Shown here: positions 36,636 to 47,829 of the stretch, one piece after another
Position numbering within the stretch: the first letter of the stretch is position 1
How the letters are laid out: each line of letters opens with the position of its first letter
Notes under the pieces: model-generated
The model's input: only the letters and a program-made list of their open reading frames with translations
What the model was told of the DNA's origin: nothing
Databases searched by the model: none
Assembly (NCBI GenBank): GCA_029204225.1
Contig: CM055107.1
Span: 7,102,873 to 7,166,872, forward strand
Direction: 5' to 3'
Source of the DNA: Diphasiastrum complanatum
Lineage: Eukaryota; Streptophyta; Lycopodiopsida; Lycopodiales; Lycopodiaceae
DNA: 64,000 nt
Translations under genes and position numbers: made by a program

Positions 36636-37767
36636 ATGTTTTCAAGTGGTAGGTCAAGTGGAAGGTCAAGTGGAAGACCATTTGGGAGAAGAGCTCGTGA
36701 GGAGCCCGAAGAATATAATCAAGATTGGTTTGAAAATCTATCTTTTCAACAAAGAGATAGAATAAAAAATCTTGTGTTATCTTCTTCGAGTGAATCATCC
36801 GAGAGAAGAGCGTCCGAGGATGCCCTTTCCCAGGAATCGTGTAGTGTGTATTATGATCTTAATCCACATGATGGAGCTATAAAAAATACGCGTGACAATG
36901 TAGTTCATGCCCATTTGTGTGATTTAGTTGCTTTATATTTTAATAAATATTACATGATCGATTGGTCCTCCCAATCGCTTCAAGATAAAAATAAAATAAT
37001 AGAGACTTTGTATTCTGAATTCCCTCAATCCAATGTTTTTAGTAGGACTTGGGCCTTGAATTCAATGTGCCTTTGGATTAAAAACAAAAGGCAATTGATG
37101 AGAAGAGCCGTGAAGAATCCTAGGAATCCCACGAAGCCTGGATGGTGCTCCAAATGGGATTGGAGAAAGGTGAAAGGAAAATTGTTGCAAAACAATCTCC
37201 GAAAGTATGAACAACAACGTAGGGCTGCCATCGAGAAGCTCTTAAAACATGGCCAAAGCTACTTGGGATCAGGAGGAAGGGGCAATCTAGAGGCCCAATT
37301 TGTAATTGCAATATTTTGTATTATGATTCTATTTTTGTAATGAGATTGTTAATGTTTTTAATTGCTAAACTATGTTTTTTTGTTGAATGTAGCTTAGTGA
37401 TTTTGGAAGACACATGACCGCGGCGGAGTACAAACAAGGTTACAATCATGGATATGCCGACCTTAAAGCTTTATGGAATCCCATAAATTGTTTCCAATCG
37501 TAAACTCTTAACCTTTATTGTTTTGTGATTGTTTAGTTTGTGGTTTACAAGTAAGTTTAATCTCAATCTAATCAAATCTTTGATTCTATTTTGTAGAGAG
37601 GCTCTACAACTTCAAGCATTCGTGATGTGGAGGAAAATGTTCAAAATATTGAGGAGCAAAATGTGGAAGAGAATGTGAATGAGAGCGAAGGGGGGTTTGA
37701 AGATGTGGACACCAACGTAAACCTACAAGACGAAGGAAGTGAGGAGGGAGGAAGTGATGATGAGTAG
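36636..37767 (+). CDS. 313-aa transposon-type protein, three exons, no visible lesion
   Basis: Exons 36636-37301, 37393-37499 and 37599-37767 total 942 nt with GT-AG junctions and matching phases. N-terminal FSSGRSSGRSSGRPFGRR (basic, low complexity), acidic/Ser segment to about residue 75, a central domain with Trp and basic residues (YMIDWSSQSLQDKNKI, NPRNPTKPGWCSKWDWRKV), then NLRKYEQQRRAAIEKLLKHG...GRHMTAAEYKQG and an acidic tail ending DEGSEEGGSDDE. The order is reminiscent of plant En/Spm second-ORF proteins of the Transposase_24 type (NxxNR...HxxGS...PTxxE), but this is a loose resemblance. Exons 2-3 recur in decayed form at 51902-52220. It is followed at 37808 by inserted copia DNA. 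Alternative: an uncharacterised plant gene duplicated by a transposon. Confidence 0.6.
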
Positions 37768-37813
37768 AGTTTCAAAATTGAATGTAAGGCCTTGTAGAAG
37801 GCAATGTATGACA

Positions 37814-38900
37814 CCACGAGCGTGGTACTCTTGCATCGATGAACACTTCAAGTGAAGGGGAATGGTAAAGAGTGATGCTGCCTAATCTTTACATTCTAAG
37901 GTAAGACTCAGATATAGTGATCATTGTGTTGTACGTGGATGATTTGATTATTACAGTAAGTAATGAGAGCTTAATTGATGAAATAAAATCAGATCTTTCC
38001 AATGCTTTTGACATGAGTGATCTAGGATTGATGCACTATTGTCTTGGCATTGAAGTATGGCAAAAGGAAGACGTGGTCTTTTTTACACAAAGAAAATATG
38101 CACGAGATTTGCTTTATAGGTTCAATATGCAGGATTGTAAGCCTTTGAGTACACCTATGGATGTCACAATGAAGCTTACTGCATATGATGAATCTGAGAA
38201 AGTAGATGCTTATTTGTATAGACAGCTGGTGGGTAGTTTGATTTATTTGACACACACATGACTTGATATTTCTTATGTTGTTGGTGTTGTTAGTCAATTT
38301 ACGCAAGATCCTAGTCAAGCACATTGGAAGTCTGCTATACGTATTCTTAGATACATTCGAGGGACATTGAATTTTGGTTTGAAGTATGATCAGCCTGAAG
38401 CGCCGATGTTGGTAGGTTATACAGATGCCGATTGGGCAGGTAATATTGATGACAGAAGATCTACCAGTGGTCATACATTCAGTTATGGTACAGCTACAAT
38501 TTCATGGAGCAGCAGAAAACAACCTACAGTAGCCTTATCATCGACGGAAGTTGAATATCGAGCACTCATCAATGCTACACAAGAAGCGGTATGGTTACGA
38601 AGATTGCTTGTGGATTTAGGTCAACCACAGTTGGATGCGACTACTATATCTTGCGATAATCAAAGTTGCATTCACCTTGCCAAAAATCCAGTTCTACATG
38701 CTCGAACCAAGCACATCGAAATACACCACCATTTTGTTCGAGAGAAAATTTTTAATGGAGCCATTGATCTTGTTTTTTGTAAATCTGAAGATCAAATGAT
38801 AGATATTTTTACTAAGTCATTAGGTAGATGTAAATTTGAGAGGTTTCGTACTCTATCAGGAATAGAAGAATGTAATTTTATCATTGAGGGAAAGTGTTAG
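37814..38900 (+). pseudogene. Copia RT-RNase H
   Basis: RT: AWYSCIDEHFK, VIIVLYVDDLIIT (catalytic YVDD), FDMSDLGLMHYCLGIEV, RQLVGSLIYLTHT*LDIS. RNase H: GYTDADWAGNIDDRRSTSGH (catalytic D), SSTEVEYRAL (catalytic E), SCDNQSCIHLAKNPV (catalytic D), then TKHIEIHHHFVREKI and IFTKSLGR. Lesions are a TGA at 38259 where Arg is expected, a TGA in HFK*RG and a frame change near 37905. RNase H itself is intact. Confidence 0.88.
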
Positions 38901-39153
38901 AAATCAATGATAAACTTCATTGTTACTGTTTACGAGGTATATTAATGTTGACAACTGTGACTAGCTGTAGCCGTAGGCTAGTCTATTAGTCTACTCGTAG
39001 GTTTTCTCTCTCTATCAAGGGTTCAGGGTTTATTTGTACATTTTACATTCTGTATGAGTTAGTGTGATAGAGTGACAATGCGTGTTCTTCTTCCGCCTTC
39101 TTGTGGTGATTGCTTATGGTGAATGCTTGATGTTGCATATCTAATTCTTGACA
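38895..39153 (+). mobile_element. Copia 3' LTR, 259 bp
   Basis: TGTTAGAAATC...TTCTTGACA, preceded by the purine run GAGGGAAAG, the polypurine tract. Confidence 0.75.
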
Positions 39154-39507
39154 GACAGAAAGTCTTTCGCGACATTTTTCGTGTCGCGTCATTGGTTTCG
39201 TCTCCGTCGTCTGACTTTCTCATGTTCGACCGCAAAAGATTCTCGTTCATGAATCTTTCGTGTTTGTGTCTTTTCGTCAGGTGTTCACGAAACTTTCGTG
39301 CTCGCGAACATCTTCGTCAGGCAAAGGGCTGAAAGCTAACAAAGCTTTGTAATTAGAAACGTTTTGTTTCTTCAGCTCCCTCTCAAAGCATGATAGCTTT
39401 ACGATCCCGAGACTGCTCCTCTGTCTCTCAAACAGTCCTTTGTCCAGGGCTTTGGTGAAGATGTCAACAACCATGTCTTTCGTTCTGATGAAGGTGGTCT
39501 GCAGCAT
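39154..39507 (-). mobile_element. Minus-strand copia 3' end: RNase H tail and partial LTR
   Basis: 39507-39375 (minus) reads TKDMVVDIFTKALDKGLFER and GIVKLSCFERE, the copia RNase H C-terminus, then a purine tract GAGAGGGAGC and the LTR start TGAAGAAACAAAACG at 39374. The LTR continues leftward to about 39154, where it meets the oppositely oriented LTR. Same LTR family as 8954 and 49761. Confidence 0.8.
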
Positions 39508-40960
39508 AACCTAACTCGTTACTATGATTTTACTCACGTATTTATGATGATATGCAAACCTTGCGTATAATGGTTTTTTAAGTAATAAATCCAATATAGG
39601 TTGATCCTGCATGCGCATTAGGTGACATGGGTGTGAGTTATAAAAAAATTTGTCTTCTACATCCAGTGTCCGGTTAATATAAGTAAAGTCAAGTACTTAT
39701 ATAGAGCTCGACCATGGTACACTTAAATGGCATGGATTTGTCCAAGTTGTTCGACGCTTGGACTCCCGGAAAAGTGATACGGGATACCTGTGGGGGCTAG
39801 TATAGCACGGTGGTGCTCTAGTTCCTAGCGCTGTGACCATCGCCCAGTCTCTGTCCATCTGTGTAATGAAAGATAGCTGCTTACATGTAAAATGTATATG
39901 TGAAATTAATACATTCTTTTGGCTCCTTTACTGATCAGTTCAACTGGGATATGCGCATGATTATGTGTTGTGATATAAACTCGGGCGGACGGGGGCCTTC
40001 CCCTATACATAATAGCCTTGCATTTTAGCGGACTGCACAGGGGCGTTGCCTCATTTCAACGGACTGCAGAGTGGGGGTGGCCTCATAGCTTTATCACAGC
40101 CTGTTCCATAAAAAAAATGGATGTGACACACCTGAGGTTTGCAACCGGTGAGGGGTCAGGGAAGGTTGAATGTGCCCTGGTCAACGAATAGTTTTTAGAA
40201 ACACGTGGCCTACAATGAAGTGCGTGAGGCGTTATCACCTCCGTTCCTACAAGATAAGTTGAGAAAAGTTGCAAAAGCTACCATGGATGACCACGCTGCC
40301 CTAACTGCTTAGACATTCCGAGTTAGGTTAAAATGGAAAAATCCGATCCAGGCTCGGATCGAATCGGTTCGATGGATCGATTTTGCTGCTACGTTGAGGT
40401 TGACGTAGTCTGCAGGTCGGATTTCTCTGTGGGTCGGAATGAATGTATACTGATTCTGATAACCCCAGGTGCATTGAAAATCGATTTAGCAGGGTCGAAA
40501 TCTGCCAATCGATCCCCTCTCTTGTCTCAGGGTCGGGATTGATTCAGATGTCAAGATCGACTAAGTTAGAGTCGCCCTAATTTTTCTCTTCTCAGAATTC
40601 GATTCAGAGTTGTAGATCCAATCATGAAAGGTCATAATAACAAACATATTGATGGGGCTGAAGGCCACCTTGAGAAATATTTTGAAGATCGAATTAGCAA
40701 AGAAGATCAAAATAGGTATTTCGATCCCGGTCACTCGTTGATGGATGAATCGATTTTACAATGACCTCCTTGAGAAAAAGAAAGGTCCATGCCCTTTATT
40801 GTAATTATGACCTTGAAGTTAGGGCTGGTCTCCAACAGAAGTCATGTCTTAAAGGAAATATGTTCCGTTCATTTACCTTGTATACCGTATAATCATTTTT
40901 CAGTTTCTTTTTACAAAGGAAATGGTGTTGCTTCACTGAACGTAATCTATGGGGCAAATT
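39508..40960. other. Intergenic DNA, nothing clearly recognised
   Basis: AAATGGCATGGATTTG near 39727 recurs near 61294 and 61325, and GGGGCCTTCCCCTATACATAAT at 39989-40010 recurs near 59800, so dispersed repeats are present. No gene. Confidence 0.45.
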
Positions 40961-40968
40961 TTTTTGCA

Positions 40969-41060
40969 GGCACCTTTCGGCGTTTGGAAGGTGCACTTAA
41001 AAAAATTTGTCATAATTTTACATTCACCTTCCACCCGAAAGGTGCATGTAAAAAAAATTT
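40969..41060. repeat. Inverted pair of small hairpins
   Basis: GCACCTT...AAGGTGC at 40970-40994 and CACCTTCC...AAAGGTGC at 41025-41046 each form a stem, and the two units are inverted copies of each other, flanked by A/T runs. It looks like a fold-back or MITE-type element. Confidence 0.55.
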
Positions 41061-41578
41061 ACCTCAAAAAAAAAAGAAAAAAAAAATGTGAAAACTGAAT
41101 TCACGCGGCGGAAGGGCTGGCTCCTCGGCCTTTCCACCCGGGGAAGGATAATGCGCCCTCAGGCCTCCGCCCTCGGGTGCATCACCTTCCTCGGTGGATG
41201 GGCCTCGGAGCCGGCCCTTCCCTCCCCCGTAAGGTGAGAACCTTCATAATAGAGATAGTTCTTTGAGTAATAAAGGTCGGTGCCTTGTGAATATGGTTCA
41301 TGATCAGGCTCGTTGGATCCATCCAATATCACTTTATGGTAAATCGACATTACAAGTCGAAATCATTGAAGAATCGGTTGCCCATAACAATTTAATAACA
41401 ACCTTCTCATGGAAGTGCCACTAAACTCAAGGCTGATCCTTAAGAACTTTCATATGACCTCAACACATTGTATGGCTTAATGTGATATGTCCCACTATTT
41501 GGAAAAAGTTTAGTCAACTAATGCGTGCTCGACACAGACATGGTATACATACCACTGGTGAGTATGTGCACGACATGT

Positions 41579-41766
41579 GCCATGCCACATCAACATGTAA
41601 AAACACATGGTGCGTGACACGTGTTCGAAATTTTTCTAGCCAACCTGACACGGCCTGCACCGCGGGACACATGCCATGCCACATCAACATGTCGAAACAC
41701 ATGCTGCGCGACACGTGTTCGAATTTTTTTTAGCCAAAATGACACGTGGCTTGGCCCACATGACAT
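41579..41766 (+). repeat. Tandem duplication of a 94-bp unit
   Basis: GCCATGCCACATCAACATGT followed by CACATG.TGCG.GACACGTGTTCGAA occurs at 41579 and again at 41673 (period 94), with DNA between that is partly diverged. It contains the ACACGTGT palindrome. Confidence 0.85.
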
Positions 41767-41768
41767 GT

Positions 41769-42253
<485 letters not shown>

Positions 42254-42351
42254 CTACTGTCTGTGTTTGTTCTCTCTCTCCCTCATTCATTATGTGTTTG
42301 TTCTGTTTGTTCTCTCTCTCCCTCATTCATTCTGTGTTTGTTCTCTGTCTG

Positions 42352-42754
42352 TTAACTGTGCATGAATTTTCCTTGCAAAATTAGCTTCCCTACGATCTGC
42401 TATATGCTTCGATTCAGCATGTTTGTGCGAGTGTATGATTTTTAGAAATATTTTCAGCCTATAAGTTCTCATGTTTTAAGCCTTGTAGAATAAAAGGTTG
42501 ATCTTTAACATTTGGACCTGTCATCATGTGAAGTTCTATACTGACCTTGTGGATAAATAGTTATAATTTGAATAAGTATAGCCCGGTGAAGAAAAGTGAA
42601 TCTTCAAGGTTAAAAACATTAAGCTTATATTCCATAAACGCCGTAAAATGGAAATGACGCTCAGAAATAGAAAATCTGGCAATAATATATATAATGTAGT
42701 TCTCGAAGTATTCAAAGCTCAATAGATTTAATTAAAAAGCCGATAAATTGCATA
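42352..42754. other. Spacer, nothing recognised
   Basis: AT-rich DNA between the CT-rich block and the USB1-flank copy. Confidence 0.4.
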
Positions 42755-43023
42755 AAATGCCATAACATAGTTATGATAATGGCTATTAGATGGCACTGTG
42801 CTTATCATAATTTGATAAGCTAATTGTATGCTTGATTTGACTGATAAGTATCTTCCATGAGGTTCCCTTTCATAACATTGAGTAGTCTGATTAATTTTTT
42901 TCTTCTTTATATCCCTTTGACAATCTGGAATATTTTTATGGTACAAGACTGCAAGCTCTCTTTATGATGAATGAATTAAGGTGAGGTTACTAAAATTGCT
43001 AAAGCTCGGAAACACAAAGATGT
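42755..43023 (+). repeat. Copy of the USB1 3' flank
   Basis: About 90% alike to the reverse complement of 2168-2423, with the same order of blocks (see that entry). USB1 coding exons are not included. It ends within AAACACAAAGATGT, about 190 bp before palindrome array 3. Confidence 0.75.
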
Positions 43024-43215
43024 ATGCAAAGAATAGGCAAAATCTAGCTTGAGTATTTTGCAATTTCATGTACATATGTATATAACACAATCACCTTACT
43101 TCATTTATGTTGAGTTTGAATAGTCAATAAGCCTTAAACACAACTACACATATGGGTGTTTTGCCACACGACCTACTTAACCAAAATTTTTACATTTCTC
43201 TTTTGTGTGACTCTG

Positions 43216-43592
43216 CCACGCGTGGCACATCCACGCCAAATTACTCTGGGGACCCTGTCGATGAAATCCAGGCTGGAGGTGGGGTCCGACAATAATTTTT
43301 TTTTGTTTTGGGTGGTACTGTCATACGTGGCAGTGCCACAAAAAAAAAAATGAACCAAACTAAAAAAAAATGAGCGCCAAAGTTATTGTCGTGGTTGAGC
43401 CACGCGTGGAAGTGCCACGCATGGCTGTTATTTAACCACCTTTCACTTGAAGTGTAATTCCCTGGAAATTTGCATGTGTGGCAAATCTCTAAGGACTTAC
43501 AAAAAGTTATAGAGAGTTGGATTTCCATATTGCCACGCGTGGCAAATTTTGCATATAACTTTGGAATTCTTTGAAGATTTGACACGCGTGGC
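43216..43592. repeat. Palindrome array 3: CCACGCGTGGCA motifs
   Basis: GCCACGCGTGGCACATCCACG (43215-43235), ACGTGGCAGTGCCAC (43325-43339), GCCACGCGTGGAAGTGCCACG (43400-43420), TTGCCACGCGTGGCAAA (43531-43547) and ACACGCGTGGCAAAA (43582-43596). These are full palindromes around ACGCGT. It lies about 1.1 kb beyond the 3' end of transposase copy 2, as array 1 does for copy 1. Confidence 0.75.
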
Positions 43593-43596
43593 AAAA

Positions 43597-44194
43597 TTTC
43601 AAATTTTTTTTAAGAGTTGGATTAATTTGATTGTGACTTTTTTTGAGATTTCAAATAAGTGTTGACTGATAATAAAATGATTATTATGTGGTCATGATTT
43701 AACTAAAACTTAAATGATCATGATGTCAAATTATTATGCTCTGACGTAATCGTTATGTTCCGAAAATTTGTTGATGAATTGCATTGTCAACATTGTGGAC
43801 TGAGCAAACAAACAAAGAAAGAATATCGCAACCAGCAGGTATATATCTACGATTTTTTTCTTATTTGAAAAGAAAGGTTATTTCGACTAGAGTAAAGATA
43901 TGAAGATATTGCTTTAATATATAGATTTCTAGTATAGTAAGGATGTTTCAAAAGAAAATTATTTTTGAAGCATATATAAATGATCAATGTATGTTCACTA
44001 TTTGTTTTCTTTGGTCAATCAATTTTCGCTAGATCTTTAATAAGATATACATTGCAGTGAAAGCATTTGATTTAAAATGAATCAAAAGTGATTGCCAAAT
44101 AGAACTCAAGATGAACTTGAAAAATGCAAGAATATATTTATATAAAGATGCAATAATTACGTGAACTATTATTTTATCACAGAAATGGTTGTGA
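43597..44194. other. AT-rich spacer
   Basis: No gene or element end seen. Confidence 0.4.
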
Positions 44195-44214
44195 TATATA
44201 TATATATATATATA

Positions 44215-44650
44215 CTAGTAAAGAGTGCCCGTCATTGACGGGCAATGGAGGCCGATCTAGGTGGCAGCCGATGATTTGGATGATGGCCGATCTTGCACAT
44301 CTCGCATCTTGAATATCAAACATTCGAGTCTTTGGAAAAATTCGAGTCTTTGAAAAAATTTGAGCCTTCAGAAAAATTCGAGCCTTCGGAAAAATTCTAG
44401 TCTTTGGATTTAGAGAAAGATATTTGAATTTGGAGAAAGATATTTGAATTTAGTGATTGGGAGGGAGGGGTGGGGAATCTTTTTGGGGCCCACTCCCCAA
44501 TGCACACAATGTGTAAATGTATGTAGATATGCACTTTCCCCATACATGCATCCCCCTCCCGATCATTTTTAGTTAAGAAAGTATGTATGCATGGGTGAGG
44601 AGAGGAGGATGCATGGGTGCGCCCATGCACATGCGCACCACATGTGCACA
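44215..44650 (-). mobile_element. Helitron-like 3' terminus and probable short non-autonomous element
   Basis: On the minus strand a GC stem GCCCGTC-AAT-GACGGGC (44243-44227) is followed 8 nt later by CTAG (44218-44215) and then T. Helitron 3' ends have exactly this layout (hairpin, short spacer, CTRR, insertion before T). The outer sequence is a TA repeat, which also resumes at 44657, so an insertion into TA repeats fits. The 5' TC end was not identified, so the right border is a guess. Confidence 0.5.
44323..44407 (+). repeat. 18-bp tandem repeat, about five units
   Basis: ATTCGAGTCTTTGGAAAA and variants (GAGCCTTCGGAAAA) repeated, followed by two copies of a 22-bp unit containing GAGAAAGATATTTGAATTT. 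Confidence 0.85.
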
Positions 44651-44655
44651 AATAG

Positions 44656-44656
<1 letters not shown>

Positions 44657-44706
<50 letters not shown>
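44657..44706. repeat. (TA)n microsatellite, about 50 bp
   Basis: Perfect TA run; a shorter TA tract lies at 44194-44213. Confidence 0.95.
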
Positions 44707-44708
<2 letters not shown>

Positions 44709-45480
44709 CTATTCATCATCACAAGATTTAAATTCATCAGTCAGTACATCTTGCAACTCATCCCCACTTAGATGAATTTCATCATCAGTACCATAATCAG
44801 ACTCTCTCTCAATATTGTCATTTGTGTCAGAATCATTCGATTCATTTATAGTATTTTCTAAAATATTTAAAAAAATTGGAGATATTTCTATATCCTCATC
44901 AACGTGAGTGTTTGTGTTGTCGATATTCAAGTCCTCCATTTTATACTCAATGTATGCATGTTCAAATACATGTCTTGCGCGTGGCTTAACTTGAACAACA
45001 TACCACCACTTCTTGTTAGTCGATTTGGTTGAAAAAATGCCTGCACATTTAACAATGTTAAGTTAAAAAAAGTTGTTCAAACAATGTCATGGAATTCCAA
45101 TGAAATAGTGTATATTACTGATTATGATTGAGAAAAAATGGATGTCAAACTCATGTGACACACCTATTCACAATGATGAGGCAACACTAATGTGTCTGCA
45201 AAATCCTTGCTTAATGTCTTGGTTGAATCAATAGCAAAAAATCCACTACGTTCTCTTTTCATGGTTGCATTTAACCGTTGGTAGTTGATTTTGAACCATT
45301 TCACATCAAACAAAAAATATTTACCATTTTCACCGAAACACACCTCATAAATATCTTGAATAGTTCCTACATACTCAAGCTCTCCAAAGATTGGACTTAG
45401 GTCCCGTGCACTACTCCGACTTTCTTGATTGAAAGATGTCATCACACCAAAATCATAAGTTCGTCGTTTCACACGACGAT
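44709..45480 (-). pseudogene. CACTA transposase C-terminus (DUF4216), copy 2
   Basis: The minus strand reads RRTYDFGVMTSFNQESRSSA, SPIFGELEYVGTIQDIYE, KYFLFDVKWFKINYQRLNAT and FADTLVLPHHCE followed by TAG and a GT donor. After a ~120-bp intron comes FFQPNRL with a 1-bp deletion relative to copy 1, then KWWYVVQVKPRARHVFEH and an acidic tail ending DEFKSCDDE*. Clear paralogue of 30707-31190. The N-terminal side is removed by the element D LTR at 45481. Confidence 0.85.
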
Positions 45481-46302
45481 TGTGAAAAATTGTCAAAAAC
45501 TATCTTGGATATTATTTGTGTTTCTAGTTTGTGAAAATTATCACGTGTGGAGCATGTTCCCACATGTAGAAAAAGTAAAAATAGTTTAGTCATGTTGAAT
45601 TTAGGGGTATCATAAAGATTTTGTATCAAGCATGTTGGTGTAGAACCTTGATAGGGCCAAAATTGGCATACAAGTCAAAATAGTCAAATCCACATGTAAA
45701 GCCTCAATTTGGCCAAAAGTAGATTGTGATGCAAACTTGAGGTAGTTAAGCTTGTGACACATGTCAAGTTTAGGTTTGATGAGGGATGCACCCTATGTGG
45801 TTGCAAAAGTCAAAGGGTTCAATAATAAGAGAGAGATGTGTTGGAAGGGTCCAATCAAAAGTGAGGGATGTTGCACCACACATCCATAGGATTAGAGAGG
45901 CTATCTTTAAGGGGTCCAGTAGGATTCAAGCATGGATCTCCATGTGTTTTTATATGTACTTTCATTCCCTTCATTAATGTATGAGAGATCTATGAGTGAT
46001 TTCGTCAATTTGGAGATTTGCCAATTTTGCTTGAATTGTCTTCTCTCTCTAGATGAGCCCAAAAGTGATATTTTCTGTCTCTACCCAAGGAGAGGAGCTT
46101 GTTGGGACTTGGTTAATTTCATGAAGTCTTCCACATGTGTGAAACACCTTTTGGTAATGAATGAATGTATGTAGAATGGTCTTTTTGCCTTAGATCTTGT
46201 CATTGATCTTGGATTTCAACCAATAGGTGATCTATAGTGCATGAGCCAAGCTTAGGAGATCAATTTCACACATTAGGACATTCCCACATGTGTGAATTTT
46301 CA
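45481..46302 (+). mobile_element. Element D 5' LTR, about 822 bp
   Basis: TGTGAAAAATTG...GTGTGAATTTTCA. Contains ATCACGTGTGG and CCCACATGTGTGAA. The left flank ACGAT is the candidate target duplication, but its partner is lost with the truncated 3' LTR. Confidence 0.82.
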
Positions 46303-46304
46303 CA

Positions 46305-46317
46305 TGGTATCAGAGAC
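46305..46317 (+). other. Element D primer-binding site
   Basis: TGGTATCAGAGAC two bases after the LTR end, tRNA-iMet type. Confidence 0.8.
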
Positions 46318-46920
46318 TACCTAAGATTTTGATCCATCTATCATCCATAGTTTCAAAATTTTCATGAAAATCAAGATCTAGAGAGTGTTGATTACATCTC
46401 CCATGCTATCTCAAGGAAATTTGGATCAAGAGGGTTCATTATCATAATGATTAAATCATTTTAGGTACTATATGGAAATCCCTGCCCATGCACGTGTAAA
46501 GTACAGCCAAGTTCATTTGGAAAGTTCTTTTCTCCAAATTTGGTGCTAGATAGCTTGTTTGAAAGCTAGTTTTGTCTAGTTTTTGTAGCAATTTGTTTGA
46601 ATCCATTTGGTAGAGCCAATAAAAAGCTGGTTTGATCATATCTTGGTAGTTTGACCAAAAAATTTGCCAATGTCATCTATTTGAGATCTAGTCATCATTT
46701 TGAGGTCATAGCCACTTTCTTTCATACAATTGGCTTGTATTTGAGAATTCTTGGAGTGTTTCACACGTTCCAAAGATAATTGACCCAAACTTTGCCTATA
46801 CTCCATCAATTGATGAGAGGTGCTATGATGGATCCTTTTTCTGGTTTTTTACTTCATATGCATACCAAAGGATCCACTCAAAAAAGTTTCACAAACTCCT
46901 TGATCTTACCAAGCTAGTTT

Positions 46921-46931
46921 TTGAGGAGGAG
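46921..46931 (+). other. Element D polypurine tract
   Basis: TTGAGGAGGAG directly before the 3' LTR TGTGAAAAA. Nearly the same tract (TTAGGAGGAG) precedes the LTR at 24313-25097 on the minus strand. Confidence 0.75.
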
Positions 46932-47267
46932 TGTGAAAAATTGTCAAAACCTATCTTGAATATTTTTTGTGTTTCTAGTTTGTGAAAAATATCACATGTG
47001 TGGACCATGTTCCCACATATAGAAAAATAAAAAATAGTTTAGACATGTTGACTTTAGGGGTATCATAAAGATTTTGTATCAAGCATCTTGGTGTAGAACC
47101 TCGATAGGGCCAAAATTGGCATATAGGTCAAAATGGTCAAATCCACATGTAAAGCCACAATTTGGCCAAAAGTAGATTGTGATGCAAACTTAAGGTAGTT
47201 AAGCTTGTGACACATGTCAAGTTTTGGTTTGATGAGTGATGCACCCTATGTGGTGGCAAAAGTCAAA
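46932..47267 (+). mobile_element. Element D 3' LTR, truncated to 336 bp
   Basis: Matches the 5' LTR up to GGCAAAAGTCAAA, then joins element E abruptly. Confidence 0.85.
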
Positions 47268-47600
47268 ACAGAGTGTCTAGCGAATCATTATGAGTCTGAT
47301 GCACTTGATCTGCAGGCAGGCGCACCTTCATGTGATATAGATTACCTTTTCTTCTATCTTGAGTGATCAGGGTACTGGTACTGGCGTCAACCACATTGCA
47401 TGCTTCGTTAGAAAACGTCACATTCATCCCTGCATCAGCTATTCTTGCCACATGAAGCAAGTCTTGCTGTAGTGTAGGCATGAACAGAACGTCTTCGAGT
47501 CGTCTGTCTCTGCTATTGGTGTTGAGCCACAGTGAACCAATACCGTTCACTTGATGTTTGGATCCATCTCCAAGAACTATGAATCTTTATGGATCAGCAC
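47268..47600 (-). pseudogene. Element E protease/GAG-pre-integrase remnant
   Basis: The minus strand reads GIGSLWLNTNSRDRRLEDVL, FMPTLQQDLLHVARIADAG, TLITQDRRKGNLYHMKVRL and SLDTL. Parallel to element F at 17820-18080. Confidence 0.8.
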
Positions 47601-47829
47601 TTCGAAATCAGACATAATTCGTTTTGATGTCACGAAGTGTGAGGTAGCTCTTAAGTCTAGGATCACCTCATGTGTGTGAGGCGTTGATGTTGCACACACG
47701 TCTACACAAATGTAGGTGGTCAAACAATTTCTGTTCGATCTCTCTTCGCCCATTTTTGAGCTCTCAGACTCTTTGACATAGGATGAACTGTTATTGTCCT
47801 CCTATCTGTTCTGTGCTGATTTGTTTTTT

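Larger units (their letters stand above)
37808..39153 (+). mobile_element. Copia 3' part: RT, RNase H and 3' LTR
   Basis: From TPRAWYS at about 37814 through RT (LYVDDLIIT), RNase H and the LTR at 38895-39153. The 5' half is missing. The left junction falls in the 3' flank of the 313-aa gene. Confidence 0.87.
45481..47267 (+). mobile_element. Non-coding LTR element D
   Basis: LTRs at 45481-46302 and 46932-47267 (truncated) flank only about 630 bp of internal DNA. A primer site TGGTATCAGAGAC follows the first LTR at 46305, and a purine tract TTGAGGAGGAG (46921-46931) precedes the second. No gag or pol can be read, so it must have depended on another element's proteins. It inserted in CACTA transposase copy 2. 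Confidence 0.85.

Noticed and set aside
44194..44706. TA-repeat boundaries read as both ends of a complete Helitron
   Set aside because: Only the 3' end has diagnostic structure; no TC start was found on the other side, so a complete element is not claimed.
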